Part shown: one piece after another, positions 1 to 7,563 of the stretch | Position numbering within the stretch: the stretch's first letter is position 1 | Layout: each line of letters starts with the position of its first letter | Position numbers and translations under genes: made by a program | DNA from: Brevibacillus reuszeri | GTDB lineage: Bacteria > Bacillota > Bacilli > Brevibacillales > Brevibacillaceae | Reading direction: 5' to 3' | Length of the DNA: 64,000 nucleotides | Assembly: GCF_001187725.1 (NCBI RefSeq) | Contig: NZ_LGIQ01000011.1 | Coordinates: forward strand, 1 to 64,000 | The notes under the pieces: model-generated | Database searches by the model: none | Told to the model about the DNA's origin: nothing | What the model saw: the letters and a program-made list of their open reading frames with translations, nothing else

Positions 1-70
1 GCTGGCAAATCATTTAATGATAGACTCATTAACGCTTTCGCTGTTCAGTTTTCAAGGAGCATTTTTCACT
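1..70 (-). other. pre-rRNA leader-like sequence of a leftward rRNA operon
   Basis: Read on the minus strand, this stretch contains the CTTGAAAACTGAACA-type block that precedes 16S rRNA (or sits in the 16S-23S spacer) in Bacillales. It is followed by AGCGAAAGCG and ends in GCCAGC at the window edge. The rRNA gene itself is outside the window. A short inverted repeat (ACTCAC/GTGAGT, about 70-92) lies just upstream and may be a processing or attenuation stem. Recognition is from memory of the motif, so whether this is the 16S leader or a spacer is open. Confidence 0.5.
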
Positions 71-163
71 CACGCTTTAAAAGTGTGAGTTTTCACTCTA
101 GCATATCAAAACCAATTCATCAACCTCAAATTACGTGGCAGGAAAAGCATTTATGATATGTAG

Positions 164-239
164 TGGTGCCGGCGATAGGACTTGAACCCACAACCCCCTG
201 ATTACAAGTCAGGTGCTCTACCAATTGAGCTACACCGGC
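164..239 (-). tRNA. tRNA-Thr (anticodon UGU)
   Basis: The minus strand folds into a complete 76-nt cloverleaf with encoded CCA. The acceptor stem is GCCGGTG/CGCCGGC with one G-U pair. The anticodon stem CCTGA/TCAGG closes the loop CTTGTAA, giving anticodon TGT (Thr, ACA codons). The T-arm GTTCAAGTC is intact. It lies between a good promoter (297-325) and the pre-rRNA leader, so it is probably co-transcribed with the rRNA operon to the left. Confidence 0.96.
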
Positions 240-296
240 ATGGTGGTTATTCGTTTTGTGCGAGTGTTTTTGGTGTGTGTCCCGCTCACGAGATTT

Positions 297-325
297 AATA
301 TAGCATGTCTGATTTTTAAATGCAA
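297..325 (-). promoter_or_regulatory. sigma-A promoter for tRNA-Thr/rRNA transcript
   Basis: On the minus strand a TTGCAT -35 (320-325) and TATATT -10 (297-302) are separated by exactly 17 bp. They lie about 58 nt upstream of the tRNA. The discriminator that follows is moderately GC-rich. Confidence 0.6.
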
Positions 326-389
326 TAGAAAATCTGGAAAAATTTCATTTTAAATTAAAAAACTCCATCATCGGATTTCTCTTACCCAT

Positions 390-425
390 AAAAAAAGAGC
401 CGTATCAGTATTCCCCACGGCTCTT
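390..425 (-). terminator. intrinsic terminator after yitT-family gene
   Basis: On the minus strand the stem AGAGCCGT/ACGGCTCT (417-424 with 396-403) is followed by a run of seven Ts. It lies 33 nt beyond the YitT-family stop codon. Confidence 0.85.
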
Positions 426-457
426 CTCTACTCCCCTATTCCTAAAAGATTGGGACC

Positions 458-1327
458 TTACCCCACACGAAATCCTTCTCCCAGCACCTCTTGCGCAGGG
501 CATAAAATAATAAACGCATCGGGATCAACAGAACGCACCATGATTTTCAGCTTGCTCACCTCGCCCTGGCTGACGACAGCCATAAGCACCTTCCGTACAT
601 CGCCTGTATATCCTCCCGCGCCATCCAAAAGCGTTACGCCCCGGTCCAGATCGTACAAGATCGTTTCGCGCAAAACATCCGTCTCATTCGAGATGATGTA
701 CGCCACCTTCGACGTATTCCAACCCATTTGGACAATATCAATCGTTTTACTGGTTACAAAAAGAGCGATCAGAGCAAAGAGTGCCTTTTCCGGGTCAAAA
801 ACAATTCCGGCAAACAAGATAACCAAACCATCAAAAACAGCTACACAAACTCCCAAGCTAAGACCCGAAAATTTATGTAAAATCTGCGACGCAATTGCAA
901 AGCCTCCTGTTGAGCCTCTTCCCCGAAATACGATTCCGATCCCGAGACCGACACCAATTCCTCCATATATACTCGCTAGCAAAGGGTTGGTGGTTAACGG
1001 CTGCAAATTGCTCGTCAGCATCACACATAAAGGTAAAATAATCGAACCAACTGCAGCCTTTAGACTATATTGCTTGTCTAAAAGCTTTAACCCAAGCAGA
1101 AATAAAGGAATATTGCATGCCCACTGCACAAGCGCTGGTGAAAATCCAAACAAATTATGCAGGATGGTCGACAGTCCTGAGACACCACCTGAAGCAATCT
1201 GATTGGGATTTAAAAATAGGTTAAAGCTGGTCGCCAGCACCAGCGAGCCAATTAGCAGCATGCCATACTCCATTGCTTTTCGCAGAGGACTATTCAATTG
1301 CCCTGGTGTTCGTCTTTTTCTCGCCAC
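458..1327 (-). CDS. YitT family membrane protein (DUF161/DUF2179)
   Basis: A 289-aa membrane protein with about five hydrophobic segments in the N-terminal two thirds (YitT_membrane/DUF161) and a soluble C-terminal DUF2179 domain ending near ...VDPDAFIILCPAQEV. The family is common and often multi-copy in Bacillales; its transported substrate is not established. I chose the GTG start at 1325-1327 because AGGAG precedes it by 8 nt. An upstream in-frame ATG at 1345 has no ribosome binding site. The gene is monocistronic, ends in a strong terminator, and diverges from the Fur-like gene across about 275 bp. Family assignment is confident; the physiological role is unknown. Confidence 0.88.
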   Translation of the reverse strand: MARKRRTPGQLNSPLRKAMEYGMLLIGSLVLATSFNLFLNPNQIASGGVSGLSTILHNLFGFSPALVQWACNIPLFLLGLKLLDKQYSLKAAVGSIILPLCVMLTSNLQPLTTNPLLASIYGGIGVGLGIGIVFRGRGSTGGFAIASQILHKFSGLSLGVCVAVFDGLVILFAGIVFDPEKALFALIALFVTSKTIDIVQMGWNTSKVAYIISNETDVLRETILYDLDRGVTLLDGAGGYTGDVRKVLMAVVSQGEVSKLKIMVRSVDPDAFIILCPAQEVLGEGFRVG

Positions 1328-1489
1328 ACAGTCCACTCCTGACATTTTCACATAGACAAAAGACGCACATACACTATCATGATTTAGCAAAAAAGGAAAC
1401 CCTTCACGTTAAAGCATCACCGCTTTATTTCCCTTCCTTATAGAAGAAAGAGATTGACGAAAGCTCAAAACAAAACGATAATTAGAATC

Positions 1490-1504
1490 AGATAATAATT
1501 ATTT
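1490..1504 (+). promoter_or_regulatory. putative Fur-family 7-1-7 box
   Basis: AGATAATAATTATTT matches 12 of 15 positions of the 7-1-7 Fur/PerR-type box (TGATAATNATTATCA). It lies about 100 bp upstream of the truncated fur-like gene, in an AT-rich region between divergent genes. It could control either gene and could be autoregulatory. No binding evidence is available. Confidence 0.4.
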
Positions 1505-1602
1505 TAATAAAAGACAGTTCATTATGAATGAGCATCAGCTTTTATAGCAGGAAGTGATTATCGTTTAGCTTCCTTATTCCGTCAAGAAAGAGGTGAGATG
1601 TC

Positions 1603-1899
1603 ATGGATGAACGCATTGCCAATGTCACACAGCAGGTAAAGCATCTAGGGAAACGCTTGACTGTCCAAAGGAGAGCAGTACTTCTTCATATGCTGACCTC
1701 GAACCAACGTTTGAATGCGAAAGACGTCTATCACGCCTTGAAAAACGAGATGCCAAATATCACACTCTCAACGGTGTATACATCCTTGCGATTCTTCGTC
1801 AAAATGGGGATTTTAAAAGAGCATGTCCATCACGATTCGCCGAATCAGTTTGAAAGTCTTGTCACACTTGATGCTCTCGAGCTGAAGCAGGTTATGTAG
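1603..1899 (+). CDS. truncated Fur-family transcriptional regulator (winged-helix part only)
   Basis: The 98-aa product covers the DNA-binding half of a Fur/PerR/Zur protein: a helix near QRRAVLLHML, then the recognition-helix region ITLSTVYTSLRFF (residues about 52-64) typical of the family. Full-length members are about 140-150 aa. Here the dimerisation and metal-binding domain (His-rich and CxxC motifs) is absent, and the protein diverges after about residue 75 (NQFESLV...). The start has GAGGTGA 6 nt upstream. A bidirectional terminator follows 17 nt after the stop, so no continuation is hidden downstream. It may be a degenerate copy or a short metal-independent regulator; I cannot tell which. 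Confidence 0.75.
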   Translation: MDERIANVTQQVKHLGKRLTVQRRAVLLHMLTSNQRLNAKDVYHALKNEMPNITLSTVYTSLRFFVKMGILKEHVHHDSPNQFESLVTLDALELKQVM

Positions 1900-1915
1900 C
1901 CTGCCATTTCCTATA

Positions 1916-1963
1916 AAGAAAGAAGAGGTAACCCGTCAAGCACTGGGTTACCTCTTCTTTTTT
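1916..1963. terminator. bidirectional intrinsic terminator
   Basis: A long stem AGAGGTAACCC/GGGTTACCTCT (loop about 10 nt), T-rich on the right, lies between the convergent fur-like gene and the beta-lactamase-like gene. Termination is clearest in the plus direction. Confidence 0.88.
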
Positions 1964-1973
1964 GAGCATTAGA

Positions 1974-2807
1974 CTAGACGGAGCAGGACTCGCTTGCCGT
2001 CGCATAGTCATAGACTGCCTTACCGAGCAATCCCAGCGTGCGGAGGGCTGCACCAGGCTGCACGTCCTGGGATAATGCCGTAATAGTGATTCGCCGTCCC
2101 GCCGTATAGAGTACACCTACATCATGCTGCCTGCCTGTGTCCCACCCTGATTTGCACGGCAGGGTCCACTCATGATTTTCACCAGCGTCAGCCCGATCTG
2201 GCAGCAAAGAAGGTAGGCCGTTCACTACCTGCTGCTTGTTCATAATCGCTATCATCTCTGCACAAGCACGTTGGGATAAAAACGTGCCTGACGCGATTTT
2301 TCCTAGCATGCTGGCTACATCCCCTGCTGTAATCAGATTGTTTTCAGCCACATCCACCGGATAGATCATCAGCTTGCGCGAATACCGACTTTGGCTCATG
2401 CCCAGATTGCACATCGTTTGCTTGATCTGTTCCTCACCAACCAAATCGATCAGCATATTGGTCGCCGTATTGTCGCTTTGAATGATCATCATCGTAATCA
2501 AATCACGGATCGTCAGCCTAAGGCCAGGCGATAGCCTGTACAAAAAGCCGGAGCCTCCTACAAGATCCTCTTTGCGTAGCGTAAGATGATCCTCCACGGA
2601 AAACTGCCCTTTGTCTGCTGCTTCATAAACGGCAGCCATGATCGGAACCTTAATGACACTTTCAGCAATGAACAGCTCATCAGGCAAATGCTTGAAGCAT
2701 AATTTTTGATCATGACCTGATCCCAGCTCTTCTACAACTACGCCCCAGGTTCCCTCGGCTTCCGCAATAATTTCGCCCAATCGTTTTTCAATCTCCACTG
2801 GTGTCAC
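1974..2807 (-). CDS. class A beta-lactamase-related serine hydrolase, cytosolic
   Basis: A 277-aa protein with the three penicillin-recognising motifs in order: SVIK (Ser50-Lys53), SDN (111-113) and KSG (219-221). There is no signal peptide or lipobox, unlike secreted class A enzymes, so it is predicted to be cytosolic. The segment between SDN and the ITAGDVA helix is short, and no convincing omega-loop ExxLN motif with the deacylating Glu is visible. Beta-lactamase activity is therefore doubtful; a DD-peptidase-like or esterase role is as likely. It is the last gene of an apparent leftward run with asparaginase and cutC. The GTG start is the best available, but a second GTG three codons in is possible. 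Confidence 0.78.
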   Translation of the reverse strand: MTPVEIEKRLGEIIAEAEGTWGVVVEELGSGHDQKLCFKHLPDELFIAESVIKVPIMAAVYEAADKGQFSVEDHLTLRKEDLVGGSGFLYRLSPGLRLTIRDLITMMIIQSDNTATNMLIDLVGEEQIKQTMCNLGMSQSRYSRKLMIYPVDVAENNLITAGDVASMLGKIASGTFLSQRACAEMIAIMNKQQVVNGLPSLLPDRADAGENHEWTLPCKSGWDTGRQHDVGVLYTAGRRITITALSQDVQPGAALRTLGLLGKAVYDYATASESCSV

Positions 2808-2847
2808 CCTTTCCCATCAAACCTGTACGATTCAAAAAATTTCCTGA

Positions 2848-3549
2848 TCATACTTGTTTCGAAAAAGGTTCGCAGATTCCTTTTAATGCTGCTACTTTTT
2901 CTGGATCGACATAGCGCAGTGCCTGCCCATCCTCGCGAACGCCTGTCCCAAAGTGAATTTCCCTCACACCTGTTTTCTGAAGGAAATCAGTAATATTGGA
3001 AAGGGACAGGCCACTGCCTGCCAACATATTTAGCTGGGTTTTATCCGTGAGCTGCATCAGCTGTGCAATGCAATCCATTCCCTCCACCGCACTCTTCTGA
3101 CCACCAGAAGTAAGAATGCGGCGCACTTGCGGATAATGTAGCAAAATCCGTGCTGCTTCCAGCTGATCGTCTGCCTCGTCGAATGCGCGATGAAAAGTCA
3201 CATCCAGCTCATCCGCTTCGCTAAGCACCAGCTCAAGCCCATTTGTATCCAGCTTTTTTTGCTCGGTAAGCATGCCGACGACGACCCCGGCTGCTCCCAG
3301 CTCGCGAATGACTCGCACATCCTCTCGCATGACAAATAGCTCATCCTGCGTATAGCAAAAGGATTGGCTGTGTGGTCGCACCATGACGTTTACTGGAATA
3401 CGGACAGCTTTCACAACAGCATCAATCAAGCCCCAGCTCGGAGTTATTCCCCCCTCCAGTATTCCTGATATCAGCTCGAGTCGGTCTGCTCCTCCCTGCT
3501 CGGCCCTTTTGGCATCCTCCACGGAAGTCGCAATCACTTCAATTATCAT
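2848..3549 (-). CDS. cutC: CutC family protein
   Basis: A 233-aa TIM-barrel protein of the CutC family, recognised from EVIATSVEDAKRAEQGGADRLE at the start, VMVRPH, DVTFHRAFDE, ILTSGG and the glycine-rich AGSG stretch. CutC was named for copper homeostasis, but its biochemical reaction is not settled. The start at 3549 has GGAGG 7 nt upstream; an upstream in-frame ATG (3582) lacks a site. It lies 77 nt after the asparaginase gene and 40 nt before the serine hydrolase, all leftward, so an operon is plausible. The length is typical of the family. Confidence 0.9.
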   Translation of the reverse strand: MIIEVIATSVEDAKRAEQGGADRLELISGILEGGITPSWGLIDAVVKAVRIPVNVMVRPHSQSFCYTQDELFVMREDVRVIRELGAAGVVVGMLTEQKKLDTNGLELVLSEADELDVTFHRAFDEADDQLEAARILLHYPQVRRILTSGGQKSAVEGMDCIAQLMQLTDKTQLNMLAGSGLSLSNITDFLQKTGVREIHFGTGVREDGQALRYVDPEKVAALKGICEPFSKQV

Positions 3550-3626
3550 TGTTTTTCCTCCGTCCTCTTGATCTGTGGACATCGTATACCCTTTTTATTC
3601 CAGATGCAAGAAAACAAGCCTACCGT

Positions 3627-4634
3627 TTATTTCTGTTTCATCGTAAAAACGGCTCTCTTTTCGCCGACAATCAGCTGGTTATCATTTTTAATCTCGCGTG
3701 GCGTCAATGCATGCAGTCTTGCTATCGTTTCCTTATTCTCATAGTTTATCTGCTCCAGAATCGAAGCAATGACCAGCGGCCAAACAAGCTCAGAGCCATC
3801 GAGCACTTTGAGGGCAAAGCTGATCCTTTCCTTTTTCAGCGCAAACCCGTATACCCCCATCGCTCCACCTTTGGCGATAATATTCGGGTCAGTCAACAAT
3901 GCCGTGCAAATAAAGTTATGACTGGCGATAATGTCAGGATTAGCAGTCATCCATCCAGTAATTTTCACAACGGCCTCGCGCGTTTTCTCATCCTCAATCA
4001 AATCTGGGCAGCCCAGCTTCAAATAAGCGATCGCCAGGTGCTTCAGAGGTGCAGCAAAAACGGGGAACCCACAGCCATCTACGCCGAGCTGTATTTGGTC
4101 TTTGGGATACTCAGCCAAATAAGCAAAGGCCTCCAAAGCCTCTTGCTGCGCAGGATGAGTATGCTCGTAGTAATCATTCGTAGAAAAACCGCGCTCCCTG
4201 GACAAGGCGAGAAAACCGAGGTGCTTTCCAGCGCAATTGTGAAAAAGCCTGCGCTTTGGCGTGCCTTGCGCTACGCAAGCAAGCTTCGGCTCATCGTTGA
4301 GCGGGTAGGTAGGGCATGTCAGCAGCTCTTCTTCTGAAATCCCTGTTTTGGCGAGGATCGACTCCAGTCCTTCTATATGGTACGACTCACCACGATGAGA
4401 AGCGGTAAACAACGCGGCTTCCCTGCTCGTTAAACCAAATTTTCCATCAATATTTTGCTTGGCTACAGGGATCGCCTGAAACGGCTTGGCTGCGGAGCGC
4501 AAATAGGTCACATGCAGCTCGTCTCCAGCAGAATAAATAACCTCGCCGTGCTCATTGACGCCGCACACAACGCCATAATGTACATTTTCAAGTACTTTCC
4601 CACGATATTCTTCAACTAATAGACTGTCATTCAT
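3627..4634 (-). CDS. L-asparaginase II (Rhizobium-type)
   Basis: A 335-aa protein of the asparaginase II family (Pfam PF06089), which hydrolyses L-asparagine to aspartate and ammonia. The family motifs are visible: RSAAKPFQ with an SxxK pair (about residues 47-50 from the chosen start), ASHRGE, HNCAGKH with the Cys/Lys pair, and GVDGCGFPVFA. No signal peptide, so it is probably cytosolic. The ATG at 4634 is preferred because GGTGATC sits directly upstream; a TTG at 4646 is an alternative. It is the first gene of the leftward asparaginase-cutC-hydrolase group, divergent from the queuosine operon. Confidence 0.88.
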   Translation of the reverse strand: MNDSLLVEEYRGKVLENVHYGVVCGVNEHGEVIYSAGDELHVTYLRSAAKPFQAIPVAKQNIDGKFGLTSREAALFTASHRGESYHIEGLESILAKTGISEEELLTCPTYPLNDEPKLACVAQGTPKRRLFHNCAGKHLGFLALSRERGFSTNDYYEHTHPAQQEALEAFAYLAEYPKDQIQLGVDGCGFPVFAAPLKHLAIAYLKLGCPDLIEDEKTREAVVKITGWMTANPDIIASHNFICTALLTDPNIIAKGGAMGVYGFALKKERISFALKVLDGSELVWPLVIASILEQINYENKETIARLHALTPREIKNDNQLIVGEKRAVFTMKQK

Positions 4635-4867
4635 TCTGATCACCAACTCTACATAAGATGGGCAAGCGTGTCATCTTCTTCCAACGCTACTCCACTGATG
4701 GTATAAAAATATGAAATATTCACATAAAACATGCTACAAAACCCTTCGATTTCCGAACGTTACATAAGTTTACAATTGAATTTCTCCAATGATGTTACTA
4801 AAAAATACTAGCAGTCCATTCCCGCTCCCGTCAAATTATTTTTTCCAATATCAAGGAGTCGTGATCT

Positions 4868-4900
4868 TCCATCCATTCTCCAGCGTGTTTGTAGTATAAT
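4868..4900 (+). promoter_or_regulatory. promoter of the que operon
   Basis: A perfect TATAAT -10 (4895-4900) lies about 60 nt upstream of the preQ1 aptamer. The -35 region is weak (TTCCAT or TCCATT), with no consensus hexamer at ideal spacing. Confidence 0.5.
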
Positions 4901-4941
4901 GACGCTAGGCTTCCAACTGGATGCCCAATCGCATACGAAAT

Positions 4942-4960
4942 CCATGCAGGTGGTGCATGG
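4942..4960 (+). other. hairpin immediately 5' of the preQ1 aptamer
   Basis: A perfect 7-bp stem CCATGCA/TGCATGG with loop GGTGG ends one base before the riboswitch. It could insulate aptamer folding or serve in transcript stability. Confidence 0.5.
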
Positions 4961-4997
4961 GAGAGGTTCGCGAACTCCCTCTATAAAAAACTAAGGT
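4961..4997 (+). promoter_or_regulatory. preQ1-I riboswitch (aptamer)
   Basis: The aptamer has the class I layout: stem AGAGG/CCTCT, a C-rich loop segment, then TATAAAAAACTAAGG, whose A-rich tail and CTAAGG form the H-type pseudoknot with bound preQ1. It is directly upstream of queC, the expected position in Bacillota. The 3' segment TAAGGT (4992-4997) can instead pair with ACCTTA (5008-5013), so ligand binding should free the terminator that follows and lower que expression. Confidence 0.93.
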
Positions 4998-5003
4998 GGA
5001 TAA

Positions 5004-5037
5004 CAGTACCTTACCCTTGGTATTGTTTTGTTTTTTT
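5004..5037 (+). terminator. riboswitch-controlled terminator of the que leader
   Basis: CAGTACC (5004-5010) pairs with GGTATTG (5019-5025) across an 8-nt loop, with two G-U/A-U-rich positions, followed by TTTTGTTTTTTT. Its left arm overlaps the anti-terminator partner ACCTTA, so the two structures exclude each other. Confidence 0.8.
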
Positions 5038-5096
5038 GCAGGAGCAAGTTCAAGAACTCTCTTTCTTCCATTACATTACTGAAGGAGATGGAGAGC

Positions 5097-5768
5097 ATGA
5101 AAAAAGAAAAAGCCATTGTTGTTTTCAGCGGAGGACAGGATAGCACGACATGCCTGTTTTGGGCCAAGCAGCAATTCGGTGAAGTCGAAACCCTCACGTT
5201 TGATTACGGGCAGCGTCATAAGCTGGAGATTGAATGTGCTCAGCAAATCGCCCGTGAATTAGGCGTCCCAAACACGGTATTGGATATGAGCCTGTTGAAT
5301 CAACTTGCTCCCAATGCCCTCACCCGCACAGATATTGACATCACCCAGGAGAAAGGACAGCTGCCTTCTACGTTCGTGGATGGACGCAATTTGTTATTTC
5401 TCTCGTTTGCCGGCGTATTTGCCAAGCAGCGTGGAGCACGACATCTGGTAACAGGTGTATGTGAAACAGATTTTAGCGGCTATCCGGATTGCCGCGATTC
5501 GTTCATTAAATCACTCAATGTGACGCTGAACCTGTCGATGGACTATCCATTTGTGATTCATACGCCATTGATGTGGCTGACCAAAGCACAAACGTGGAAG
5601 CTGGCAGACGAACTGGGTGCCTTCCCTTATATCCGAGAAAATACCCTCACCTGCTATAACGGCATCAAAGGAGATGGCTGCGGCGAATGTCCCGCCTGCC
5701 AGCTGCGAAAAGCCGGACTGGACACCTATCTTTCCGAACGCGAGCAATCAGGAGAGCGTGCCATATGA
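5097..5768 (+). CDS. queC: 7-cyano-7-deazaguanine synthase QueC
   Basis: A 223-aa ATP-dependent ligase converting 7-carboxy-7-deazaguanine to preQ0 in queuosine synthesis. The N-terminal PP-loop [10 protein letters not shown] (about residues 10-19) binds ATP. The C-terminal Cys cluster [16 protein letters not shown] binds zinc. The start at 5097 has AAGGAGATGG upstream; in-frame extension to 5028 would run into the terminator. It is the first gene of queC-queD-queE-queF, under the preQ1 riboswitch, and overlaps queD by 4 nt (ATGA). Confidence 0.97.
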   Translation: MKKEKAIVVFSGGQDSTTCLFWAKQQFGEVETLTFDYGQRHKLEIECAQQIARELGVPNTVLDMSLLNQLAPNALTRTDIDITQEKGQLPSTFVDGRNLLFLSFAGVFAKQRGARHLVTGVCETDFSGYPDCRDSFIKSLNVTLNLSMDYPFVIHTPLMWLTKAQTWKLADELGAFPYIRENTLTCYNGIKGDGCGECPACQLRKAGLDTYLSEREQSGERAI

Positions 5769-6247
5769 GTGCGAACTTTGATTTCCGCATTATCGACCGC
5801 ATGCAAGCCTTGGGCACTCATATTCAAAAATCAGAGCTTCGCTACCATAACAAGCGAATTCTGGTCAGCAAAGAGTTTACGTTCGACGCTGCGCACCATC
5901 TGCACGCGTACGAAGGCAAATGCAAAAACCTGCACGGACATACGTACAAGGTCGTATTTGGCATCAGCGGTTTCCCTGATGAGATTGGTCTCGTCATTGA
6001 CTTTGGTGACATCAAGCAAATTTGGAAGGAGCATATCGAGGTCTACCTGGATCATCGCTATTTGAATGAAATGCTCCCTCTGATGAATACCACTGCCGAG
6101 AATATGGTCGTCTGGATTTTCGAACAAATGGATAACCAGCTGCAATCCGATACTTACCGCAATCGCTATAACGAGGCTCGCGTGGAATTCGTGCGCCTGT
6201 TTGAAACGCCGACAAGCTATGCAGAAGCAAGACGGGAGTGGATGTGA
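5765..6247 (+). CDS. queD: 6-carboxy-5,6,7,8-tetrahydropterin synthase QueD
   Basis: A 160-aa pterin-synthase-fold enzyme that converts dihydroneopterin triphosphate to 6-carboxytetrahydropterin, an early step of preQ0 synthesis. The zinc ligands lie in FDAAHHL and CKNLHGHTY, and the catalytic Cys is in the second of these. The acidic residue near the end of the family core ([12 protein letters not shown]) is also present. The ATG overlaps the queC stop codon, which supports translational coupling. The roughly 30-residue N-terminal extension before the core is seen in other Bacillales QueD proteins. Confidence 0.96.
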   Translation: MSANFDFRIIDRMQALGTHIQKSELRYHNKRILVSKEFTFDAAHHLHAYEGKCKNLHGHTYKVVFGISGFPDEIGLVIDFGDIKQIWKEHIEVYLDHRYLNEMLPLMNTTAENMVVWIFEQMDNQLQSDTYRNRYNEARVEFVRLFETPTSYAEARREWM

Positions 6248-6249
6248 GC

Positions 6250-6975
6250 ATGAGCACCATTCCTGTTTTGGAAATCTTCGGTCCTACGATTCAGGGAGAG
6301 GGCATGGTCATCGGACAAAAAACGATGTTTGTTCGTACGGCAGGTTGTGATTACCGCTGCAGCTGGTGTGATTCTGCCTTTACCTGGGACGGCTCGGCTC
6401 GTGATGAAATCCAGCAAATGACAGCAGAAGACGTTTACCAGGAGCTTAACCGTCTGGGCCATGACCGCTTTTCCCATGTAACCATTTCGGGAGGGAATCC
6501 GGCGCTGCTCGCTAGCATCGGCGAGCTCGTCCAGCTGCTAAAAGCGAACGACATTCGTACCGCTGTGGAAACACAGGGCAGCAGGTGGCAAAGCTGGCTG
6601 CATGATATCGATGACGTCACGATTTCTCCCAAGCCGCCAAGCTCAGGAATGTCCACGGATTTGGATGCACTCGATCAGATCATCCATGCCCTCGTGACAC
6701 GTAATCACCAGGGACTCAGCCTAAAAGTAGTTGTCTTTAACGAGGATGACTTTGCCTATGCACAAAGCATTCATGGACGTTATCCTTCTATTCCGTTTTA
6801 TTTACAGCCAGGCAATGACGATCTTACTGCAGCGAACACCTCCAAACTTCGCGACAAGCTGTTGGAAAGCTTTGAATGGTTGATTGAGCGAGCGATGGAA
6901 GCCCCCGACATGAATGACGTCAAAGTACTTCCACAGCTGCATGCACTCGTCTGGGGAAATAAACGCGGCGTATAA
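6250..6975 (+). CDS. queE: 7-carboxy-7-deazaguanine synthase QueE (radical SAM)
   Basis: A 241-aa radical SAM enzyme turning 6-carboxytetrahydropterin into 7-carboxy-7-deazaguanine. The N-terminus (VLEIFGPTIQGEG) is typical, and the cluster motif CDYRCSWC is the standard CxxxCxxC for a 4Fe-4S/SAM centre. SGGNPAL is the glycine-rich SAM contact. The ATG at 6250 is preferred because homologues begin there; GTG codons at 6238 and 6244 are in frame and nearer to GGGAG. It follows queD by 2 nt. Confidence 0.95.
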   Translation: MSTIPVLEIFGPTIQGEGMVIGQKTMFVRTAGCDYRCSWCDSAFTWDGSARDEIQQMTAEDVYQELNRLGHDRFSHVTISGGNPALLASIGELVQLLKANDIRTAVETQGSRWQSWLHDIDDVTISPKPPSSGMSTDLDALDQIIHALVTRNHQGLSLKVVVFNEDDFAYAQSIHGRYPSIPFYLQPGNDDLTAANTSKLRDKLLESFEWLIERAMEAPDMNDVKVLPQLHALVWGNKRGV

Positions 6976-7015
6976 GCCGATTGAAAAATAGAGATGAAGC
7001 GAGGTTAATGTAAAA

Positions 7016-7513
7016 ATGTCAAACCATCAAGAACGTGATTTGTCTTCACTCACCCTCTTGGGTAACCAAGGAACTACCTACAATTATTCGTACGATCCGG
7101 GTGTACTGGAGTCGTTTGACAACAAGCATCCGTACCGGGATTACTTCGTAAAATTCAATTGCCCGGAATTCACCAGCCTGTGCCCGATTACTGGCCAGCC
7201 TGACTTTGCTACGATTTACATCAGCTACATCCCGGACATCAAAATGGTTGAGAGTAAATCACTCAAGCTGTACCTATTCAGCTTTCGCAACCATGGCGAC
7301 TTCCACGAGGATTGTGTCAATGTCATCATGAATGACCTGATCAAGCTCATGGACCCGAAATATATCGAGGTATGGGGCAAATTCACCCCGCGTGGCGGCA
7401 TTTCGATTGATCCGTACTGCAACTATGGAAAGCCAGGAACGAAATACGAAGAGATGGCCAGCTACCGCTTGATGAATCATGATATGTACCCGGAGAAAGT
7501 AGATAATCGCTAG
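7016..7513 (+). CDS. queF: NADPH-dependent 7-cyano-7-deazaguanine reductase QueF
   Basis: A 165-aa unimodular (YkvM-type) T-fold enzyme that reduces preQ0 to preQ1. The catalytic Cys is in [13 protein letters not shown]. The QueF signature ESKSLKLYL with downstream NHGDFHEDC is intact. It is the last gene of the que operon, 40 nt after queE. Its last nine codons (YPEKVDNR-stop, 7487-7513) recur almost exactly at 16664-16690, and accessory debris begins right after the stop. This gene end is therefore the proposed integration site of an island. Confidence 0.97.
   Translation: MSNHQERDLSSLTLLGNQGTTYNYSYDPGVLESFDNKHPYRDYFVKFNCPEFTSLCPITGQPDFATIYISYIPDIKMVESKSLKLYLFSFRNHGDFHEDCVNVIMNDLIKLMDPKYIEVWGKFTPRGGISIDPYCNYGKPGTKYEEMASYRLMNHDMYPEKVDNR
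7487..7513 (+). repeat. left copy of imperfect 27-bp direct repeat (attL-like, queF 3' end)
   Basis: The last 27 bases of queF match 16664-16690 at 24 of 27 positions, same orientation. The copy ends exactly at the stop codon. I interpret the pair as attachment-site remnants bounding a decayed island. Confidence 0.6.
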
Positions 7514-7538
7514 TTGTTGGTGTTGGTTAGAATGAGAT

Positions 7539-7563
7539 AACCCTTGAATATCAAGGGTTTTTC
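7539..7563 (+). terminator. terminator after queF
   Basis: Stem AACCCTTGA/TCAAGGGTT with a 3-nt loop followed by TTTTTC, 26 nt after queF. It is the first feature inside the proposed island, so it may not be the ancestral que terminator. Confidence 0.85.

Noticed and set aside
450-1202. 250-aa plus-strand ORF over the YitT-family gene
   Set aside because: It is antisense to a clear membrane protein gene, has no ribosome site, and reads as Ser/Thr/Pro-rich shadow text.
3549-4337. 262-aa plus-strand ORF opposite the asparaginase gene
   Set aside because: Shadow of a well-supported gene on the other strand; no family resemblance.
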